Origin: an uncultured Bacteroidota bacterium
GTDB taxonomy: Bacteria; Bacteroidota; Bacteroidia; Flavobacteriales; Flavobacteriaceae
Assembly (NCBI GenBank): GCA_902582405.1
Contig: CACHSA010000001.1
Location: 1-64,000 of the forward strand
Direction of reading: 5' to 3'
Length of the DNA: 64,000 nt
Shown here: piece after piece, positions 18,026-28,209 of the stretch
How the letters are laid out: each line of letters starts with the position of its first letter
Position numbering within the stretch: the first letter of the stretch is position 1
Program-made: the position numbers and the translations under genes
The notes under the pieces: generated by a model
What the model was told of the DNA's origin: nothing
The model's database searches: none
The model's input: only the letters and a program-made list of their open reading frames with translations

Positions 18026-18729
18026 TGAGAATATTAAAAATTAGATATTTATTACAAATTTTATTTCCGTTACTATTCCTTTATTGTACAAAAGATGAAG
18101 TTCAAAATACCGGAAGACCAGGTATTCCAAATCTTGTTTTTCCAGAAAACAATACACCGTGTTTAGATACAACTGTAATAAACGACAACCAAAGCTCGGT
18201 AACTTTCAGATGGTCATTAACAAGAGATACAAATTCATACAGATTATTTGTTACAAATCTTTCTACTGACGAGCTTCAACAATTCTCCTCAGAAAATCCT
18301 GAGGTTACGGCAACTCTGAACCATGGAGAACCATACTCTTGGAAAGTTAGAGCATACGGCCCAAAAGGTACAGCTCCATCTGAGAGTGAAATATGGAAGT
18401 TTTATCTTTCTGGTCCAGCAATAGACAATTATGCTCCGTTCCCACCAGAACTCACCTTCCCAATTTCTGGTTCTACTGTTACCCCTATAAATAATTTGAT
18501 ACCACTTCAGTGGAGTTGTAGTGATGTTGATAATGATTTATCTTCATATGAGGTTTACCTTGATAAAGTTGATGGAACAACCTTAATTAAAATTGTTGAT
18601 CATAAGAGTGAAACAACATCACTAGATGCAGAGGTTGAACAAGGATTTGTTTATTATTGGAAGGTTGTTGCTAAGGATGCCCAAGGAAATGAAAGTAATT
18701 CAGGAGTATATTCATTTAGGACAAATTAG
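18022..18729 (+). CDS. Lipoprotein with two fibronectin-III/Ig-like domains, translationally coupled to the giant gene
   Basis: Lipobox-like LLFLYCTKDE; FRWSLTRDTNSYRLFVTNL and LQWSCSDVDNDLSSYEVYLDK...YYWKVVAKDAQGN; start overlaps the upstream stop (ATGA). Confidence 0.8.
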   Translation: MMRILKIRYLLQILFPLLFLYCTKDEVQNTGRPGIPNLVFPENNTPCLDTTVINDNQSSVTFRWSLTRDTNSYRLFVTNLSTDELQQFSSENPEVTATLNHGEPYSWKVRAYGPKGTAPSESEIWKFYLSGPAIDNYAPFPPELTFPISGSTVTPINNLIPLQWSCSDVDNDLSSYEVYLDKVDGTTLIKIVDHKSETTSLDAEVEQGFVYYWKVVAKDAQGNESNSGVYSFRTN

Positions 18730-19957
18730 TTTTATTTTTGAAAAAAAAATCTCCTAAATATTTCGTTAAAATACCTAAAAATATACCCTCTACTAAACCA
18801 AAAATTAAAGTAACCAACATAGTTATAAAAACATATGATAGTTCAATTTTATCATCTTTCCATAATTTGAATATTAATTCAAAATCAAAAAGAAAATATA
18901 CTGAGTAAATTATGATTGCAGAAATTACAGATTGAGGAAAATAGTAAACAACAGGTGTTAAAAATAAAATTGTAAATAGAATTATAATAGATGATACAAT
19001 ACTTGTAATTTGTGTTTTCCCCCCAATTTTATAAGCAAGAATTGTTCTATTAAAACTTCCTGCTGAAGGCATTGACCCAAAAAAAGAACTTATAATTTTA
19101 GCTAGGCCCAAGGAAATGTATTCTTGATTCAATCTAATTTTTTTTGGCTGATTAGGTTCTAATTTTAATGCCATTATTGAACTACCAATTGAAGCAATAA
19201 CAGCAATACCAAGCGCCCCAGGAAGGTATTTAATAGCTCCGATATTAACATTCGGGAAAATAAGTTCTGGTAATCCCCTAGGAATATCTCCAATTAAGAG
19301 TAATCCGTATTTTTCAAATTCAAATGAATAAGATAAAATCCCAGTAACTAGGACTAGAGAAATAGAAGTTGGGAATCTTGGAAAAAAAATTGCAAAGAGG
19401 AAAAGAAATACAATTGAGGTTAAAAACAATACTGAGGTATAGAATTGCAACTCGTATAAGTGAGAAAATAAATAAGGTATTTTTTTTAGTCCATAAACAG
19501 GAATTTCTATACCAAATGCACTTGAAAGTTGTGATGCAATAATTAAAATTGCTGCTGCTTGAATAAATCCTGAAATTATAGATTTTGGTATATATCTCAA
19601 AAACCTTCCAAGTCTAAAAACTCCAAATAATAATTGAATAAAACCTACCATAATCCCAAGAATTATAAGATCATTTATGTATTCAGGAGTAAAAGGCTGT
19701 AAATTTTGGGAAAGAACATTAAAAATAAAAATTGATATTATTGAAACTGGACCTACATTTAAATAATTGGAACTTGATAAAAGTCCATATATTAACAAAG
19801 GGATGAACGAACCATATAAACCATAGATTGGTGGTATTCCAGCTAAAATAGCAAAAGCCATTGCCTGAGGAATTGTAACTATTCCGATTGTAATACCGGC
19901 TAATATATCATCCAGAAAAGAATAATTATTTGGAAAATTGAAAATTTTCTTCAACAT
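18716..19957 (-). CDS. SulP/SLC26-family transporter lacking a C-terminal STAS domain
   Basis: DDILAGITIGIVTIPQAMAFAILAGIPPIYGLYGSFIP...; ORF ends right after the last TM segment (413 aa). Confidence 0.88.
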   Translation of the reverse strand: MLKKIFNFPNNYSFLDDILAGITIGIVTIPQAMAFAILAGIPPIYGLYGSFIPLLIYGLLSSSNYLNVGPVSIISIFIFNVLSQNLQPFTPEYINDLIILGIMVGFIQLLFGVFRLGRFLRYIPKSIISGFIQAAAILIIASQLSSAFGIEIPVYGLKKIPYLFSHLYELQFYTSVLFLTSIVFLFLFAIFFPRFPTSISLVLVTGILSYSFEFEKYGLLLIGDIPRGLPELIFPNVNIGAIKYLPGALGIAVIASIGSSIMALKLEPNQPKKIRLNQEYISLGLAKIISSFFGSMPSAGSFNRTILAYKIGGKTQITSIVSSIIILFTILFLTPVVYYFPQSVISAIIIYSVYFLFDFELIFKLWKDDKIELSYVFITMLVTLIFGLVEGIFLGILTKYLGDFFFKNKTNLS

Positions 19958-20128
19958 ATTTTACAAGTTACAAATAGACTTTATAATTGATTATATATTT
20001 TGCACTCTAACTTAGAATTTGATGTGAACAAAATATTAAAATAAGTTAATAACTAGGATTAAAATCAATAATGAAACTTCGTAAATAAAAACAATTTTTT
20101 TTAGGTTTGTTTAAACTTTTTTTTTCAA

Positions 20129-21061
20129 ATGGAGAATGTTAAGTGCTTGATTATAGGTAGTGGCCCGGCAGGCTACACAGCAGCTATTTACGCCGCCAGA
20201 GCTGACCTAAACCCTGTAGTTTACACGGGCTTAGAACCAGGTGGTCAACTAACCACAACAACAGATGTGGATAATTTCCCAGGATATCCTAAAGGTATTG
20301 AAGGACCTGTCATGATGCAAGAATTACAAAAACAGGCTGAAAGATTTGGAACAGATGTAAGGATAGGGCATGTTACTCGAGTACAATTAAGTTCTGAAAA
20401 AGGTAAAATGCATACTGTAACAATTGATGAAAATAAAATTATTAGTGCAAAAACAATTATAATTTCCACCGGTGCAAGTGCAAAATATCTTGGTTTACCA
20501 AGTGAACAAAGACTGATAGGTGGCGGAGTGTCAGCTTGCGCAGTTTGTGACGGATTTTTTTATAAAAATCAAGAAGTTGCTATTGTTGGAGGTGGAGACA
20601 CAGCTGCTGAGGAGGCTACTTACCTAGCAAATATTTGTTCTAAGGTCACAATGATAATAAGAAGAAGTGAAATGAGAGCATCTAAGGCTATGCAACACAG
20701 GGTGAATAAAACCAAAAATATTGAAATTCTCTATGAAACTGAAGTTTCTGAAGTATTAGGCGATAAGGTAGTTGAAGCTATCGAGGTTGTAAACAATAAT
20801 ACAGAAGAGAAAAGTCAAATTTCTATTTCCGGACTATTTATAGCAATAGGACATAAACCTAATACCGATATTTTCAAAGGTCAAGTTGATATGGATGACT
20901 TAGGATACATATTAACTAACGGTAAGTCAACAAAAACAAATAAACCAGGAGTGTTTGCCTCTGGGGATGTTCAGGATAAAGAATACAGACAAGCTGTTAC
21001 TGCTGCAGGAACAGGATGTATGGCAGCTCTTGATGCAGAAAGATATATAGGTACTCTTTAA
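20129..21061 (+). CDS. trxB: Thioredoxin-disulfide reductase
   Basis: IIGSGPAGYTAAIYAARA, redox centre CAVCDG, VGGGDTAAEEATYL, GVFASGDVQDKEYRQAVTAAGTGCMAALDAERY. Confidence 0.96.
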   Translation: MENVKCLIIGSGPAGYTAAIYAARADLNPVVYTGLEPGGQLTTTTDVDNFPGYPKGIEGPVMMQELQKQAERFGTDVRIGHVTRVQLSSEKGKMHTVTIDENKIISAKTIIISTGASAKYLGLPSEQRLIGGGVSACAVCDGFFYKNQEVAIVGGGDTAAEEATYLANICSKVTMIIRRSEMRASKAMQHRVNKTKNIEILYETEVSEVLGDKVVEAIEVVNNNTEEKSQISISGLFIAIGHKPNTDIFKGQVDMDDLGYILTNGKSTKTNKPGVFASGDVQDKEYRQAVTAAGTGCMAALDAERYIGTL

Positions 21062-21062
21062 T

Positions 21063-22445
21063 TCATTTTTTTAAATTGGAGAGTAAAATAGATTCTAGTT
21101 GAGACATTTTATGTTTTTTTTGCGTCCCATCTTTCATATATTTTAAAATAAATTCCTCTGTTTTAGTTTCTTCATCACCAATAATAATAACATACTTTAT
21201 GTTTTTATTGTTAGCATATGATAATTGTTTTTTTAATTTATCATGCACAGGATAAAATTCTGATTTAATCCCTTTAGATCTTATCATTTTTAAAATCGAG
21301 TTACAAATTAAAGCGGTATGAGACCCAAAATTTGCAATTAATACCTCTAGACTACCGTTAACTTCTCTTGGAAACAATTTAAATTTATCTAAAACCATCA
21401 TCAACCTTTCGAAACCTATTGAAATTCCAACACCGCTGAGATTCTTTTTTCCAAAACTTGCAGTTAAATTATCATATCTACCACCTCCACCTATAGACCC
21501 TACTTCTGGAAAACTTGAAACAACTAATTCAAATATTGTCCCAGTGTAATAGCTTAAGCCCCTTGCTAAAGACAAATCAAATTTTAAATCAATTGACTCT
21601 AAACCTCCAATCTTTTCAATGGTGTCGATAATAAAATTTAATTCTCTAAGCCCTTCTAAATTTATTTTAGAATCAACAAATGCCTCGTTAATTTTCTCTA
21701 ACTTAAATTTATTCGTTCCATCAACTGACAAAAAATATTCAATTTTTTTAATTTTTTGTTTATCAAAGTTTTTATTCGTCAACTCATTTATGACTCCATC
21801 AATACTTATTTTATCTAGCTTATCTAAAATTAAAGTGAATTCATTGAATCTATTATCGAAGCCAAGTAATTTGGAAAACCCATACAATATTTTTCGATTG
21901 TTTATTCTTAGTGTGACACCATTAATACACAAATCTTGGATTATTTTGTCATAAAGCATACAAAGTTCAATCTCTTGCCAATTGGAAACAGTTCCAACAA
22001 TATCCGCATCGCATTGTAAAAATTCTTGGAATCTTCCGTATTGTGGTCTGTCTGCTCTCCATACACTTTGAAGTTGATATCTCTTAAAAGGAAAAGTTAA
22101 ATCATTTTGGTGCTGAACAACATATCTAGAAAAGGGAACAGTTAGGTCATATCTAAGAGCTTTTTCAGATATAGAATTAGCAAATTTAGAATATTTTTTC
22201 TCACCTAGTGATTCTAAATCTGCTTTCGATAGCTTTTCTCCATTTGATAATATTTTGAAGATTAATTTTTCACCGTCATCGCCATATTTTCCCGTCAAAA
22301 CCTCTAATTTTTCCATTGAAGGAGTTTCAATAGGAAGAAATCCGAATATTTCAAAATTAGATTTGATTTTTTCTTTTACAAAATTTCTCAAATTAACTTC
22401 TTTGTGAGAGAAATCTCTGGTACCTTTTGGAATCGATGGCTTCAT
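21063..22445 (-). CDS. hisS: Histidine--tRNA ligase
   Basis: KGTRDFSHKE, LRYDLTVPFSRYVV, RYQLQSVWRADRPQYGRFQEFLQCDADIVG, GGGRYDNL, GVGISIGFERL. Confidence 0.97.
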   Translation of the reverse strand: MKPSIPKGTRDFSHKEVNLRNFVKEKIKSNFEIFGFLPIETPSMEKLEVLTGKYGDDGEKLIFKILSNGEKLSKADLESLGEKKYSKFANSISEKALRYDLTVPFSRYVVQHQNDLTFPFKRYQLQSVWRADRPQYGRFQEFLQCDADIVGTVSNWQEIELCMLYDKIIQDLCINGVTLRINNRKILYGFSKLLGFDNRFNEFTLILDKLDKISIDGVINELTNKNFDKQKIKKIEYFLSVDGTNKFKLEKINEAFVDSKINLEGLRELNFIIDTIEKIGGLESIDLKFDLSLARGLSYYTGTIFELVVSSFPEVGSIGGGGRYDNLTASFGKKNLSGVGISIGFERLMMVLDKFKLFPREVNGSLEVLIANFGSHTALICNSILKMIRSKGIKSEFYPVHDKLKKQLSYANNKNIKYVIIIGDEETKTEEFILKYMKDGTQKKHKMSQLESILLSNLKK

Positions 22446-22527
22446 ATTTATATTAAATACAAATATGCAAATTTTAGCAAGCTTAATACAATTATATTAT
22501 ATAATTGTTTGTTTAAATAGAATTAGG

Positions 22528-22995
22528 TTAGTTGCCTGGTTTTTTATTCGATTGAGCTGTAACTTCAAATGGGTATTTTACGATAACGTCTCTGTGAAAC
22601 CTCAGAGTTGCTTCATAATTTCCAAGCCTTTTTATATTTCGTCCAGGGATACTAATATATTTCTTATCTAACTCTTTACCTTCTTTGGATAAGGCATCAG
22701 ATAGGTCTTTGGAACTTATTGAACCAAACAGCTTGTTACCTTCTCCAACTTTTGCAGGTATTTTCAAATTAATTTTTAAAATTGAATCGGCAGCTTTTTG
22801 GGCCTCCTTGACAAGCTTTTGATCTTTTTTCAATCTTTGTTTTAAATTTTCAGCAAGAATTTTTTTAGCGGAATCTGTGGCTAATATAGCTTTACCATTA
22901 GGTATTAAAAAGTTTCTCCCAAAACCGTTTTTAACAGTAACTATATCGTCTTTAAAACCTAAATTATCAATATCTTCTTTTAAAATTAACTCCAT
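22528..22995 (-). CDS. rplI: 50S ribosomal protein L9
   Basis: MELILKEDIDNLGFKDDIVTVKNGFGRNFLIPNGKA; in the S6-S18-L9 operon. Confidence 0.97.
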   Translation of the reverse strand: MELILKEDIDNLGFKDDIVTVKNGFGRNFLIPNGKAILATDSAKKILAENLKQRLKKDQKLVKEAQKAADSILKINLKIPAKVGEGNKLFGSISSKDLSDALSKEGKELDKKYISIPGRNIKRLGNYEATLRFHRDVIVKYPFEVTAQSNKKPGN

Positions 22996-22997
22996 AA

Positions 22998-23294
22998 TTA
23001 TTTTAACATATCTCCCACATAAGGCATTATTGCTATATGCCTAGCCCTTTTAATTGCTTTTGAAACCTTTCTTTGAAATTTCAGTGAAGTTCCCGTCAAT
23101 CGTCTTGGTAATAACTTTCCTTGCTCATTAACAAAGTTGATCAGAAAATTAGGATCTTTATAATCAATATACTTTATACCTGATCTTTTAAATCTACAAT
23201 ATTTCTTTTTTGTAGTTGTAGAAATATTTAAAGGCGTTAAGTATCTTATTTCACCCTCCTTACGGCCTTTGTTTTGTTCTTCAATTGATGACAT
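22998..23294 (-). CDS. rpsR: 30S ribosomal protein S18
   Basis: [64 protein letters not shown]. Confidence 0.97.
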   Translation of the reverse strand: MSSIEEQNKGRKEGEIRYLTPLNISTTTKKKYCRFKRSGIKYIDYKDPNFLINFVNEQGKLLPRRLTGTSLKFQRKVSKAIKRARHIAIMPYVGDMLK

Positions 23295-23297
23295 TAT

Positions 23298-23636
23298 CTA
23301 GGATTTAATTTTTAACTTTTTAACTCTTTTCTTCGCCCACTCAACAGCAAACTTATCAAGTTTTACAGTAAGATAGCGCATTACTCTTTCATCCCTGCGA
23401 AATTCAACTTCTAGAGAATCTATTACACTAGGATCAACTGTAAACTCAAATAAATGATAAAAACCACTTTTTTTATTTTGAATAGGGTAAGCTAGTTTTT
23501 TTAAACCCCAGTTTTCTTTATTTATAAAATTTGCCTTTTTTTCGTTCAAGAATAATTCAAATTTTTTTACTGCTTCCTTTATCTGATCTTCAGATAAAAC
23601 GGGATTTAGTATGAAAACAGTTTCATAGTGATTCAT
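23298..23636 (-). CDS. rpsF: 30S ribosomal protein S6
   Basis: [27 protein letters not shown]...[23 protein letters not shown]. Confidence 0.97.
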   Translation of the reverse strand: MNHYETVFILNPVLSEDQIKEAVKKFELFLNEKKANFINKENWGLKKLAYPIQNKKSGFYHLFEFTVDPSVIDSLEVEFRRDERVMRYLTVKLDKFAVEWAKKRVKKLKIKS

Positions 23637-23722
23637 AAGCTAACTTTTGGTTTGTAAAAATAAGTTAAATTGTTACATTAGACAAAATATTATATCTCTT
23701 TTATATAATACAATTTCCACAA

Positions 23723-26170
23723 CTAGATTGGATCTATGTCTATATTAAGTTTAATATTGTTGAATTTACCAATCGATTCAAATGATCCAACTGATTTAAT
23801 TAGATGTTCTTTTATTTTCTTCCTGACAGCAGTATTAGGATATTTTATCAATATTTCTTTTATGTGCTCATTTTTAATTTTTGCTATATACGGATCAAAT
23901 GGGCCATAAATTGGATAAACAAATCCATTGCTTAATGACTTGAAAAGCCAATTACTAGCTAATATGAGAGTTTCGATGTTTTTAGATTTCATAGTTAGTT
24001 TAATTAAACGATAATGAGGGGGGTAATTAAATTCTTTTCTTTCGTAAATTTCTTGATTGTAAAATCCGTCGTGGTCGTTTTTTTTGATTAAATCAAAAAT
24101 TTTATTTTCAGATGAAAATGTTTGAATGATCACCTTACCTTGTATTCTTGTTCTACCCGCTCTACCTGCTACTTGAGTTAAAACTTGAAATGCTTTTTCA
24201 TTGGCTCGAAAATTAGGAAAATATAAAATATTATCAGCATTTATAACTCCAACCAATCCAATATTTTTAAAATCCAACCCTTTGGTTATCATTTGGGTTC
24301 CAATTAAAATATCAATTTCATGATTATCTAATTTTTCAAAAATCCTGTCAACTGAAAATTTTCCTCTGGTAGTATCCCAATCCATTCTCGCAACTTTGGC
24401 TGAAGGGAAAAAAAAATTGATTTGTTCTTGGACTTGCTGAGTCCCATATCCTTTCATATCAATTTTCTCACTATCACAAAATAAACACCTTTTTTGATTT
24501 TTTTGATTAAATCCACAATAATGGCATTTCAAAGAATTACTGTATTGGTGGTAAGTCAAGGATACGTCACAGCTTTTACATTTTGGAATATGTCCACAAG
24601 TTGTACACTCTATAATGGGTGCATATCCTCTTCTGTTTTGAAATAACAGAATTTGGTGGCCTTTATCTAAATTTTTCTGTATTGCGTCATAAAGCTCGGG
24701 GGTCAACAACCCTTTCATTTTATCTGCTTTATGATAAATCTTCATGTCAACAAATTTTATTTCAGGCAACTTTGAAGTACCATACTTTTCAGAAAGTTTA
24801 ATGTATCCATATTTATTATTTAAAGCATTAAATTTTGACTCCAATGAGGGTGTTGCCGACCCCAAAACCAATTTTGCATTATGTATTTTGGATAACTTAA
24901 TTACAGAATCTCTCGCGTTATATCTAGGTGCAGGATTATTTTGCTTGAATGATGAATCGTGCTCTTCATCAACAATTACTAATCCGAGTTTTTGAAAAGG
25001 TAAAAAAATGGAAGACCTAGCACCAACAATAATTCTTGCCTTTTCTTTGTTTTTAATAACATTATTCCACACCTCAAATCTTTCCTCATTAGAAAATTTT
25101 GAGTGATAAACTGACAAATATTTACCAAAGATCTTTTTTAATCTACTAACCATCTGAATAGTTAACGATATTTCTGGCATCATAAGTAAAATTTGAAATC
25201 CCTTTTTTAAAAATGTATTTATCAAATGTGAATATACTTCAGTCTTACCAGATGATGTAACTCCTTCGAATAAAACAATTGAATTCTGTTTCCATATTTT
25301 CAAAATTTTTTCTTTAGCCAAAAGTTGAGGTTCAGATAACTTTAACAACTTGGTAATCCCACTGAAATTGACTTTAAATCTGTCTTCATGCACTATTTTT
25401 TCAGATAAAATATTTTGAGCTAACATTTTCTTTAAAATTGAACTATTTAATTTACATTTCTGCTTTAATAGAGTATATTTTACCCATTCATTTTCTGAAT
25501 AATTTTCTAAGATATATTGAATTATCTTTCTTTTTCTTGGAGATTTCTTAAACTCCAAATTGTAACCATTTTTATTTTTTGATTCACTATACCTTTTATC
25601 TAGTTTTAGATATTTTACAAGTTTTGGCTTATATCTTTCCCTTACAGATTGTATCGAATTTACATAGCCTTTTTGAATGAGGTTATTCACTATTGAGAAA
25701 ATATTTTTTTTGTTCAAAATAAGCCTCACTTCATCAATTTTAATTTTTTTTAAATCAAGTGCATCGAGAATTATAATCTCTTCATCAGAGATTTTTCTGT
25801 AATCTACCTTTTTACTCAAATTCTTTTCTAATAAAGTTTCACTTGTAAGTAAAAAACTGCTTGGCATAGAAGCCTTTAAAATTTGACCCATGGAACATTG
25901 GTAATAATTACTCATCCATTTCCAAAACAATATTTGATTTTCATCTACAACAGGTAAATCATCCTGAAATGCAAAAATTTCTTTCGGTTCATAGCTATCA
26001 GGGATATTTCTATGTTTATCAATTATTATACCAGTGAAGATTCTCTTACCTCCAAATGGAACCAAAACTCTAAAACCACTTTTTATAAGTTTAAATTCCT
26101 GTTTACTAATTCTATAAGTGTAAAAGTTTTTTAGTGGAAACGGTAACAGAACGTCAATGTAAAATGACAT
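23723..26170 (-). CDS. priA: Primosomal protein N' (replication restart helicase)
   Basis: LFEGVTSSGKTEVY, DEEHDSSFKQ, LFQNRRGYAP, zinc-binding CTTCGHIPKCKSCDVSLTYHQYSNSLKCHYCG, QVAGRAGR. Confidence 0.97.
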   Translation of the reverse strand: MSFYIDVLLPFPLKNFYTYRISKQEFKLIKSGFRVLVPFGGKRIFTGIIIDKHRNIPDSYEPKEIFAFQDDLPVVDENQILFWKWMSNYYQCSMGQILKASMPSSFLLTSETLLEKNLSKKVDYRKISDEEIIILDALDLKKIKIDEVRLILNKKNIFSIVNNLIQKGYVNSIQSVRERYKPKLVKYLKLDKRYSESKNKNGYNLEFKKSPRKRKIIQYILENYSENEWVKYTLLKQKCKLNSSILKKMLAQNILSEKIVHEDRFKVNFSGITKLLKLSEPQLLAKEKILKIWKQNSIVLFEGVTSSGKTEVYSHLINTFLKKGFQILLMMPEISLTIQMVSRLKKIFGKYLSVYHSKFSNEERFEVWNNVIKNKEKARIIVGARSSIFLPFQKLGLVIVDEEHDSSFKQNNPAPRYNARDSVIKLSKIHNAKLVLGSATPSLESKFNALNNKYGYIKLSEKYGTSKLPEIKFVDMKIYHKADKMKGLLTPELYDAIQKNLDKGHQILLFQNRRGYAPIIECTTCGHIPKCKSCDVSLTYHQYSNSLKCHYCGFNQKNQKRCLFCDSEKIDMKGYGTQQVQEQINFFFPSAKVARMDWDTTRGKFSVDRIFEKLDNHEIDILIGTQMITKGLDFKNIGLVGVINADNILYFPNFRANEKAFQVLTQVAGRAGRTRIQGKVIIQTFSSENKIFDLIKKNDHDGFYNQEIYERKEFNYPPHYRLIKLTMKSKNIETLILASNWLFKSLSNGFVYPIYGPFDPYIAKIKNEHIKEILIKYPNTAVRKKIKEHLIKSVGSFESIGKFNNIKLNIDIDPI

Positions 26171-27066
26171 TACTCAGTTTTTTTTTCTTCATTTAAACTC
26201 CTAATAGTTGCATTCAGCTCAAATCCTAAAAGTAAAATTATTGAATTAATCCAGCTAAAAAGCATGAATATTAGTAAGGCACCAATTGAACCATATAATT
26301 GATTATAATTTGAAAAATTATCAATGTAGATTCCAAACAAATAAGTACTAAAGAAAAATAGCAAGGTAGTCATCAATGCTCCAGGTGAAAAAAACCCAGA
26401 AAATTTTCCTTGAATTGTTCCAAAATAATAAAGAGTAGTAATTGATATATATGCAAGTAGGACAAAGATTAAGTTCTGTAATAAAATTGCAAAATTAATT
26501 GATTCGGGTAAAAGCCTCTGGAATAATAACTCAAAGGAAACAAAGGAGATAACTGAAATCAAAAGTAGTAAAGCCAAAATTACACTTACACCGAGAGAAT
26601 AAAAATATTGCTTAAAAATATTTCTAAATTCTTTAACATGATAAGAAACCTCAAAGCTAGTAAAAATTGAATTTACTCCATTTGCAGTTAAAACAACAGA
26701 AAGTAAAAAAACTGAAGATAACAAGCCAGCTCTCGGCTTGGATTTAATATCCTCAAATATTTTTTCAAAAAAAGTATGGGTGTCTTGAGGTAAAATAGTT
26801 TCGATGAAATTAAATAAAATAGCATCGAAATTATCAATACTAAAAAATTTTGGGATAAAAGGAATTAGATTTAACACAAATAAAATAAAAGGGAAAAGTG
26901 CCATGAAAAAACTAAAAGAGATAGACCCTGCTCTTGAGGTTAGTGTACCCCTGGTTAAACCTATAAAATATAATTCTAAGAGATCTAAAAATGAAAACCC
27001 GTTTAATCCAGGAATTTTTATATAGGAAAGGGATTTTTTTATTTTTTCTTTAAGTTCCTTAATCAT
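26170..27066 (-). CDS. YihY/virulence factor BrkB family membrane protein
   Basis: TSRAGSISFSFFMALFPFILFVLNLIPFIP, SSVFLLSVVLTANGVNSIFTSFEVSYHVKE, YGSIGALLIFMLFSWINSIILLLGFELNA. Confidence 0.9.
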   Translation of the reverse strand: MIKELKEKIKKSLSYIKIPGLNGFSFLDLLELYFIGLTRGTLTSRAGSISFSFFMALFPFILFVLNLIPFIPKFFSIDNFDAILFNFIETILPQDTHTFFEKIFEDIKSKPRAGLLSSVFLLSVVLTANGVNSIFTSFEVSYHVKEFRNIFKQYFYSLGVSVILALLLLISVISFVSFELLFQRLLPESINFAILLQNLIFVLLAYISITTLYYFGTIQGKFSGFFSPGALMTTLLFFFSTYLFGIYIDNFSNYNQLYGSIGALLIFMLFSWINSIILLLGFELNATIRSLNEEKKTE

Positions 27067-27130
27067 TTATTTTTCTATAAAATTAAGGTATTTTAAACAA
27101 ATTAATTTTTTGACTTTGTATTTTTACAAA

Positions 27131-27601
27131 ATGAAGATCGAGTTAATATGTATTGAAAAAACCAAAAAAAATGAGTATAGGAATATAATTCAAGATTATT
27201 TAAATAGAATTAATAAAAAATTAAGCTTTAAGATTAAAGAAATATCATTTGTTAATCCAGGAAAATATGATAAAAAAAATATATTAAATAAGCAAGTAAA
27301 TCTAATTCAAAGATATATTAATGAGAGGGATTATGTAGTTCTTCTTGATGAGAGGGGGAAAAGTTTTTCATCTATTGATTTTTCAAAATGGTTAAATTTT
27401 AAAATTTCGTCTCGAGATATAAAATGTTTAAAATTCGTAATTGGTGGTCCCTACGGTATCAATAAAAATATGAACTTAATTCATGAAGAAATAAGTTTTT
27501 CCAAAATGACTTTTTCTCATCAAATGATAAGAATTTTTTTTCTTGAGCAGATCTATAGAAGTTTAAAAATTATAAACAATGAACCATATCATTATGAATA
27601 G
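27131..27601 (+). CDS. rlmH: 23S rRNA (pseudouridine1915-N3)-methyltransferase
   Basis: VVLLDERGKSFSSIDFSKWL, FVIGGPYGI, SFSKMTFSHQMIRIFFLEQIYRSLKIINNEPYHYE. Confidence 0.95.
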   Translation: MKIELICIEKTKKNEYRNIIQDYLNRINKKLSFKIKEISFVNPGKYDKKNILNKQVNLIQRYINERDYVVLLDERGKSFSSIDFSKWLNFKISSRDIKCLKFVIGGPYGINKNMNLIHEEISFSKMTFSHQMIRIFFLEQIYRSLKIINNEPYHYE

Positions 27602-28190
27602 GAAATTTAAATTGATATTTGCTACTAAAAACAAAGGGAAATACAATGAAGTAAAGAAAATGATGCCCAAAAATGTCAGCCTCATGAGCTTAAATGATTT
27701 AAATTTTAATTTAGATATAGAGGAGACTGGTGAAACTTTAAAGGAAAATGCAAAAATTAAATCCGATTTTATTTTCAATAATTATAGAATTAATTGTTTT
27801 GCAGATGATACTGGGCTAGAAATAGATTCTCTTAATGGCATGCCAGGAGTTTATTCTGCTAGATTCGCAGGCAAAAATTGTAATACACAAGAAAACATAG
27901 AAAAAGTATGGGATTTGTTAACTGGACATAAAAACAAAAAAGCAAAATTTAAATCTGTATTTTCGTTAAATCTCAATGGGAAAACATTTTTTTTTGAAGG
28001 CAAAATTGACGGGGAAATTATATTTCAACGAATTGGAAAAAATGGTTTTGGATATGACTCAATATTTATTCCAAATGGATACACAAAAACTTTCGCAGAG
28101 TTGAATTTAATTGAAAAGAACGATATAAGTCATAGGTCGGAAGCTCTTAAAAAACTAATTATTTTTTTAGATAAACAAAAATATCTGTAA
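27594..28190 (+). CDS. rdgB: RdgB/HAM1 family non-canonical purine NTP pyrophosphatase
   Basis: FKLIFATKNKGKYNEVKKM, ETGETLKENAKIKSDF, FADDTGLEIDSLNGMPGVYSARFAG, GFGYDSIFIP. ATG overlaps the rlmH stop; an in-frame start at 27579 is possible. Confidence 0.93.
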   Translation: MNRKFKLIFATKNKGKYNEVKKMMPKNVSLMSLNDLNFNLDIEETGETLKENAKIKSDFIFNNYRINCFADDTGLEIDSLNGMPGVYSARFAGKNCNTQENIEKVWDLLTGHKNKKAKFKSVFSLNLNGKTFFFEGKIDGEIIFQRIGKNGFGYDSIFIPNGYTKTFAELNLIEKNDISHRSEALKKLIIFLDKQKYL

Positions 28191-28209
28191 TTTAATTTAA
28201 AGATTCGTT

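Noticed and set aside
20102-20109. TAGGTTTG promoter-like -7 motif upstream of trxB
   Set aside because: Matches TAnnTTTG and is well placed, but no convincing -33 TTG could be found, so not listed as a feature
22489-22507. Perfect AT palindrome CAATTATATTATATAATTG between hisS and rplI
   Set aside because: Could be a weak terminator for rplI, but an 8-bp A/T stem is easily found by chance in such AT-rich sequence and lacks a GC core
22465-22671. 68-aa plus-strand ORF over the rplI 3' end
   Set aside because: Mostly antisense to the L9 gene, no recognisable product
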